Of a stretch of DNA of 64,000 nt, positions 61,001 to 64,000 are shown in pieces. The notes below the pieces were generated by a model that was not told the origin of the DNA, searched no databases, and saw only the letters and a program-made list of their open reading frames with translations. Position 1 is the stretch's first letter; each line of letters starts with the position of its first letter. Both the position numbers and the translations under genes were made by a program. Source of the DNA: Burkholderia sp. Ac-20365 (GTDB lineage Bacteria > Pseudomonadota > Gammaproteobacteria > Burkholderiales > Burkholderiaceae); contig NZ_JAAGPI010000033.1 of assembly GCF_017104715.1 (NCBI RefSeq), positions 37,060-101,059 on the forward strand, read 5' to 3'.

Positions 61001-62335
61001 TTACTCGGTATCGTTCTTCAGTTGCGGCAATGCCGACGACTCGCCCGGTGCAAGCAGACCAACCTGCGAGTACACGCGCAGCTTGTCGCGCGTATCGGTG
61101 ATGTCGAGGTTGCGCATCGTCAGCTGGCCGATACGGTCGCGCGGCGAGAACGTCGACGCAACCTTCTCCATCGACAGACGTTCCGGCTGATACGTCAGGT
61201 TCGGCGACTTCGTGCTCAGCAGCGAATAGTCGTTGCCGCGGCGCAGTTCGAGCGTCACTTCGCCCGTGATCGCGCGCGCGACCCAGCGTTGTGCCGTTTC
61301 GCGCAGCATGATGGCTTGCGGATCGAACCAGCGGCCCTGATACAGCAGGCGGCCGAGGCGGCGGCCGTTTTCACGGTACTGCTCGATCGTGTCTTCGTTG
61401 TGAATGCCCGTCACGAGGCGTTCATAAGCGATGAACAGCAGCGCCAGACCCGGGGCTTCGTAGATGCCGCGGCTCTTCGCTTCGATGATGCGGTTTTCGA
61501 TCTGGTCGCTCATGCCCAGACCATGACGGCCGCCGATGCGGTTCGCTTCGAGCAGCAGTTCGACGGCATTCGGGAAGGTCTTGCCGTTCAGCGCGACGGG
61601 CTGGCCTTCCTCGAAGCGGATCGTGACTTCTTCCTTCGCGATCTGCACGTCGTCGCGCCAGAACGCGACGCCCATGATCGGGTTGACGATCTTGATGCCC
61701 GATTCCAGGCTTTCGAGGTCTTTCGCTTCGTGCGTCGCGCCGAGCAGGTTCGAATCGGTCGAATAGGCCTTTTCAGCCGACATCTTGTACTCGAAGCCCG
61801 ACTGGCGCATGAACTCGGACATTTCCGCGCGGCCGCCGAGTTCGTCGATGAACTGCTGGTCGAGCCACGGCTTGTAGATCTTCAGATCCGGATTGACGAG
61901 CAGGCCGTAACGGTAGAAACGCTCGATGTCGTTGCCCTTGTACGTGCTGCCATCGCCCCAGATATTGACGCCATCTTCCTTCATCGCGGCGACAAGCATG
62001 GTGCCCGTCACGGCGCGGCCGATCGGCGTGGTGTTGAAGTACGTGACGCCTGCCGTCGAAATATGGAACGCGCCGCATTGCAGCGCGGCAATGCCTTCCG
62101 CGACCAGCTGCGCGCGGCAGTCGATCAGGCGGGCGCCTTCTGCGCCGTATTCCTTGGCGCGGCGCGGGATCGAATCGTAGTCGTCTTCGTCCGGCTGACC
62201 GAGATTTGCCGTGTACGCGTACGGAACGGCGCCCTTCAAGCGCATCCAGTGCAGCGCGGCGCTCGTGTCGAGGCCGCCGGAGAACGCAATACCGACCTTC
62301 TGGCCGGTCGGAAGATTTTCGAGGATTGTGCTCAT
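61001..62335 (-). CDS. argG: argininosuccinate synthase
   Basis: A 444-residue enzyme of the long (E. coli-type) ArgG class. It has the PP-loop AFSGGLDTSAALHWM near the N-terminus, AYTANLGQPDEDDYDSIP and the NTTPIGRAVTGTML substrate-binding stretch. It joins citrulline and aspartate with ATP in arginine synthesis. I chose the ATG at 62335 (MSTILENLPTG); the TTG two codons earlier is less likely. It is a single-gene unit with a leader hairpin upstream and a strong terminator downstream. Confidence 0.97.
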   Translation of the reverse strand: MSTILENLPTGQKVGIAFSGGLDTSAALHWMRLKGAVPYAYTANLGQPDEDDYDSIPRRAKEYGAEGARLIDCRAQLVAEGIAALQCGAFHISTAGVTYFNTTPIGRAVTGTMLVAAMKEDGVNIWGDGSTYKGNDIERFYRYGLLVNPDLKIYKPWLDQQFIDELGGRAEMSEFMRQSGFEYKMSAEKAYSTDSNLLGATHEAKDLESLESGIKIVNPIMGVAFWRDDVQIAKEEVTIRFEEGQPVALNGKTFPNAVELLLEANRIGGRHGLGMSDQIENRIIEAKSRGIYEAPGLALLFIAYERLVTGIHNEDTIEQYRENGRRLGRLLYQGRWFDPQAIMLRETAQRWVARAITGEVTLELRRGNDYSLLSTKSPNLTYQPERLSMEKVASTFSPRDRIGQLTMRNLDITDTRDKLRVYSQVGLLAPGESSALPQLKNDTE

Positions 62336-62389
62336 GATCAAAACCGTTGAATCGACTTTTGAAGGGAATAGGCGAAACTTTATCAGACA

Positions 62390-62448
62390 AGCCCGTCCGC
62401 GAGCCGGATTCGGCGGAAATCGGGCTTCGCGCGGCCTTATTTAGGCCC
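62390..62448 (-). terminator. pair of hairpins between the small unknown gene and argG
   Basis: AAGCCCG (62390-62396) with CGGGCTT (62422-62428), enclosing GCCG/CGGC, and a second small hairpin GGCCT (62434-62438) with AGGCC (62444-62448). They follow the stop of the upstream gene by 10 bases and precede the argG start by about 55 bases. They may terminate the first transcript or form part of the argG leader. Confidence 0.5.
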
Positions 62449-62457
62449 TTGCGCGCG

Positions 62458-62913
62458 TCAAATATCGGGGTGCAGCGGGTCGTCCAGAATCGAAGGCGGC
62501 ACGGAGTCGGGATCGATCGCTTTGGCGTCGGCAAAGCACTGCTCGGCCACCTGGATCATGCCCACGGCCGCGTCGATCAGTTCGTCCAGACGGTCCAGCA
62601 GCGCGTCGGGGGCTTCGGCTTCGTCCGGCGTCCCGGCATGCCCCGTAAGCTGCGCAATCATCGTTTCCGCCGTCTGCAGATACGGAATCGCCTCGTGGTA
62701 GTTCTCGATCGACACCAGCGCATTGCTGCGCGCGCCGACCAGCAGGCTGCGGTAGTGGTCCGCCAGCTCGGTCTCGCCGCCGATCCGGTGCAGCTTGTCG
62801 GAAATGCGCTGCAGGCAGGGAGGCACCTGCTCTTCGAGCGCGGCCGCGCGGTGCCGCAGATCGGCGTATTCGGCGAGCAGCTGGTCCTGGTCGAACGGGG
62901 AAACGCTGTCCAT
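62458..62913 (-). CDS. small acidic helical protein of unknown function
   Basis: A 151-residue acidic, soluble, mostly alpha-helical protein (LLAEYADLRHRAAALEEQVPP, HYRSLLVGARSNALVS, PDALLDRLDELIDAAVGMI). No family recognised. The ATG at 62913 (MDSVSPFDQDQ) is my choice. An in-frame ATG at 62946 is possible, whereas the far longer frame upstream runs into the SulP promoter. It is divergent from the SulP transporter gene and upstream of argG on the same strand. Confidence 0.75.
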   Translation of the reverse strand: MDSVSPFDQDQLLAEYADLRHRAAALEEQVPPCLQRISDKLHRIGGETELADHYRSLLVGARSNALVSIENYHEAIPYLQTAETMIAQLTGHAGTPDEAEAPDALLDRLDELIDAAVGMIQVAEQCFADAKAIDPDSVPPSILDDPLHPDI

Positions 62914-63078
62914 CTCGGGCGGGTCGTTGTCTGGTGAACCCAGCATCTTACTGCACGGCGTAAAGTCCAGGCGCGCCGGGGCCGATGACCTACACTTCCC
63001 ACAACCGTACAAAAACCAGACAGCGGCCGGATGGACGGCCGCTCGCATCGCCTGCTGAAATACGGAGGCTTCGCGATC

Positions 63079-64000
63079 ATGGGACACGATACATCGGCAC
63101 ACGCTGCCCGGCATTGGCGGATTCCGCTTCCCGAGTGGATGCCCGGCTATCGCAAGGAATGGCTGAAGCTGGACCTCGTCGCGGGCGTCACGGCGGCAGC
63201 CGTGGTGCTGCCCAAGGCGCTCGCGTATGCATCGGTGGCGGGGCTGCCCGTCGAAGTCGGCCTGTACACGGCGTTCGTGCCGATGGTGATCTACGCGTTC
63301 TTCGGCACGTCCCGCCCGCTCAGCGTCAGCACCAGCGCGACGCTCGCCATCCTCACGGCCGCCGCGCTCGCGCAGGCCGTTCCTGGCGGCGATACAGCCT
63401 CACTGATACGCGCGACGGCGACGCTCACGCTGCTGGTCGGTGCAATCCTGGCGCTGGCCGCGCTGCTGCGCCTCGGCTTCGTCGCGAACTTCATCTCGGA
63501 CCCTGTGCTGACGGGTTTCAAGGCGGGCATTGCCGTCGTTATCGTGCTGGATCAGTTGCCAAAGCTGCTCGGGATTCATCCCGACAAGGGTTCGTTCTTC
63601 CACAACGTCGCGGCCGTCGTGATGGGCATTCCGCACGCGTCATGGTGGACGCTCGCCGTCGGCGTGGCGACGATCGTCCTGCTCGTGGCCTTCGAGCACC
63701 TGCTGCCGCGCGCGCCCGCCCCGCTGATCGCCGTCGCGTGCGGGATCGGCGCGGTCGTGCTGCTGGACCTGCCCGAACACGGCGTGGGCGTGGTCGGCCA
63801 TATTCCGACGGGACTGCCGTCTGTCGTGATGCCCGACTTCTCGCTGATTGCTTCACTGTGGAAGGACGCCGCCGGCATCGCGCTGATGAGCTTCACTGAA
63901 ACCATCGCGGCGGGTCGCGCGTTCGCCGCGAGCGGCGAGCCTGCGCCGCGGGCAAATCGCGAACTGTTCGCAACCGGCCTCGGCAACGCCGCGGGCGCGC
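63079..64000 (+). CDS. SulP-family anion transporter, 3' end outside the window
   Basis: The first 307 residues of a SulP/SLC26 transporter. The start at 63079 is preceded by ACGGAGG. The N-terminal sulfate-transporter signature is present (LPEWMPGYRKEWLKLDLVAG, VVLPKALAYASVAGLPVEVGLYTAFV, GTSRPLSVSTSATLA). At least eight hydrophobic segments follow, then SFTETIAAGRAFAASGEP. The rest of the transmembrane part and any STAS domain lie beyond the window. The transported ion (sulfate, bicarbonate or other) cannot be told from this part. Confidence 0.93.
   Translation, partial: MGHDTSAHAARHWRIPLPEWMPGYRKEWLKLDLVAGVTAAAVVLPKALAYASVAGLPVEVGLYTAFVPMVIYAFFGTSRPLSVSTSATLAILTAAALAQAVPGGDTASLIRATATLTLLVGAILALAALLRLGFVANFISDPVLTGFKAGIAVVIVLDQLPKLLGIHPDKGSFFHNVAAVVMGIPHASWWTLAVGVATIVLLVAFEHLLPRAPAPLIAVACGIGAVVLLDLPEHGVGVVGHIPTGLPSVVMPDFSLIASLWKDAAGIALMSFTETIAAGRAFAASGEPAPRANRELFATGLGNAAGA

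Overview
The window is 64 kb of GC-rich, densely coded DNA. Its codon use, the RND and FUSC efflux operons, the paralogous LysR, TetR and MarR regulators, and an intergenic repeat built around a CTTACTTTCTTTGC / GCAAAGAAAGTAAG hairpin all suggest a member of the Burkholderiaceae, most likely Paraburkholderia or a close relative. This placement is an inference from gene content; no rRNA or tRNA gene is present to confirm it. I see no insertion sequence, prophage or CRISPR array. The region reads as ordinary accessory chromosome or megaplasmid DNA plus a few housekeeping genes (argG, a Clp ATPase).

Layout. 1-6.9 kb: end of an alpha/beta hydrolase gene, then a MarR-FUSC-DUF1656-HlyD-OMF efflux operon of the aromatic/fusaric-acid type and a YdeI-family gene. 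6.9-12.2 kb: a predicted catabolic operon (MHS transporter, amidase, RidA, DadA-like FAD oxidoreductase) divergent from an XRE-cupin regulator, with a perfect inverted-repeat operator between them. 12.2-14 kb: a SnoaL-like protein, a beta-propeller lipoprotein and a double-TOBE molbindin. 14.2-21.3 kb: an M24 peptidase, a LysR regulator next to a formate dehydrogenase gene interrupted by one stop codon, a quinol-monooxygenase-like gene with a TetR regulator, an encapsulin nanocompartment with its Dyp-peroxidase cargo, and a divergent formaldehyde-activating-enzyme homologue. 21.3-27 kb: an acetyltransferase, a YbjJ-like MFS transporter with a DeoR regulator, a multidomain glycoside-hydrolase lipoprotein, and a 45-codon gene with a clear promoter and nested dyad. 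27-34.3 kb: two overlapping acetyltransferase genes and a ribose operon (rbsK-D-A-C-B plus a LacI regulator). 34.5-37 kb: a 3-hydroxybenzoate 4-monooxygenase-like gene with a MarR regulator. 36.9-37.65 kb: a long imperfect inverted repeat.

37.7-42.6 kb: an MDR oxidoreductase divergent from an HxlR regulator, a MarC protein, and a translationally coupled metal-dependent amidohydrolase/CobW GTPase pair. 42.8-50.6 kb: a TetR-flanked RND efflux operon in the unusual order outer-membrane factor, adaptor, permease. 50.9-55.2 kb: a small lipoprotein, an acetyltransferase, an unrecognised Cys/His-rich protein, a membrane-anchored catalase-like peroxidase coupled to cytochrome b561, and a hexapeptide acyltransferase. 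55.4-64 kb: a ClpC-type ATPase with an N-terminal zinc-finger-like motif, a phosphoketolase, argG, a small unknown gene, and the start of a SulP transporter cut by the window edge.

The most distinctive features are the encapsulin-DyP pair with a textbook cargo-loading tail, the single-codon lesion in an otherwise intact formate dehydrogenase, the Fae homologue whose N-terminal active-site region differs from the family, the small 45-aa gene under a symmetric operator, and several well-defined regulator/operator pairs.
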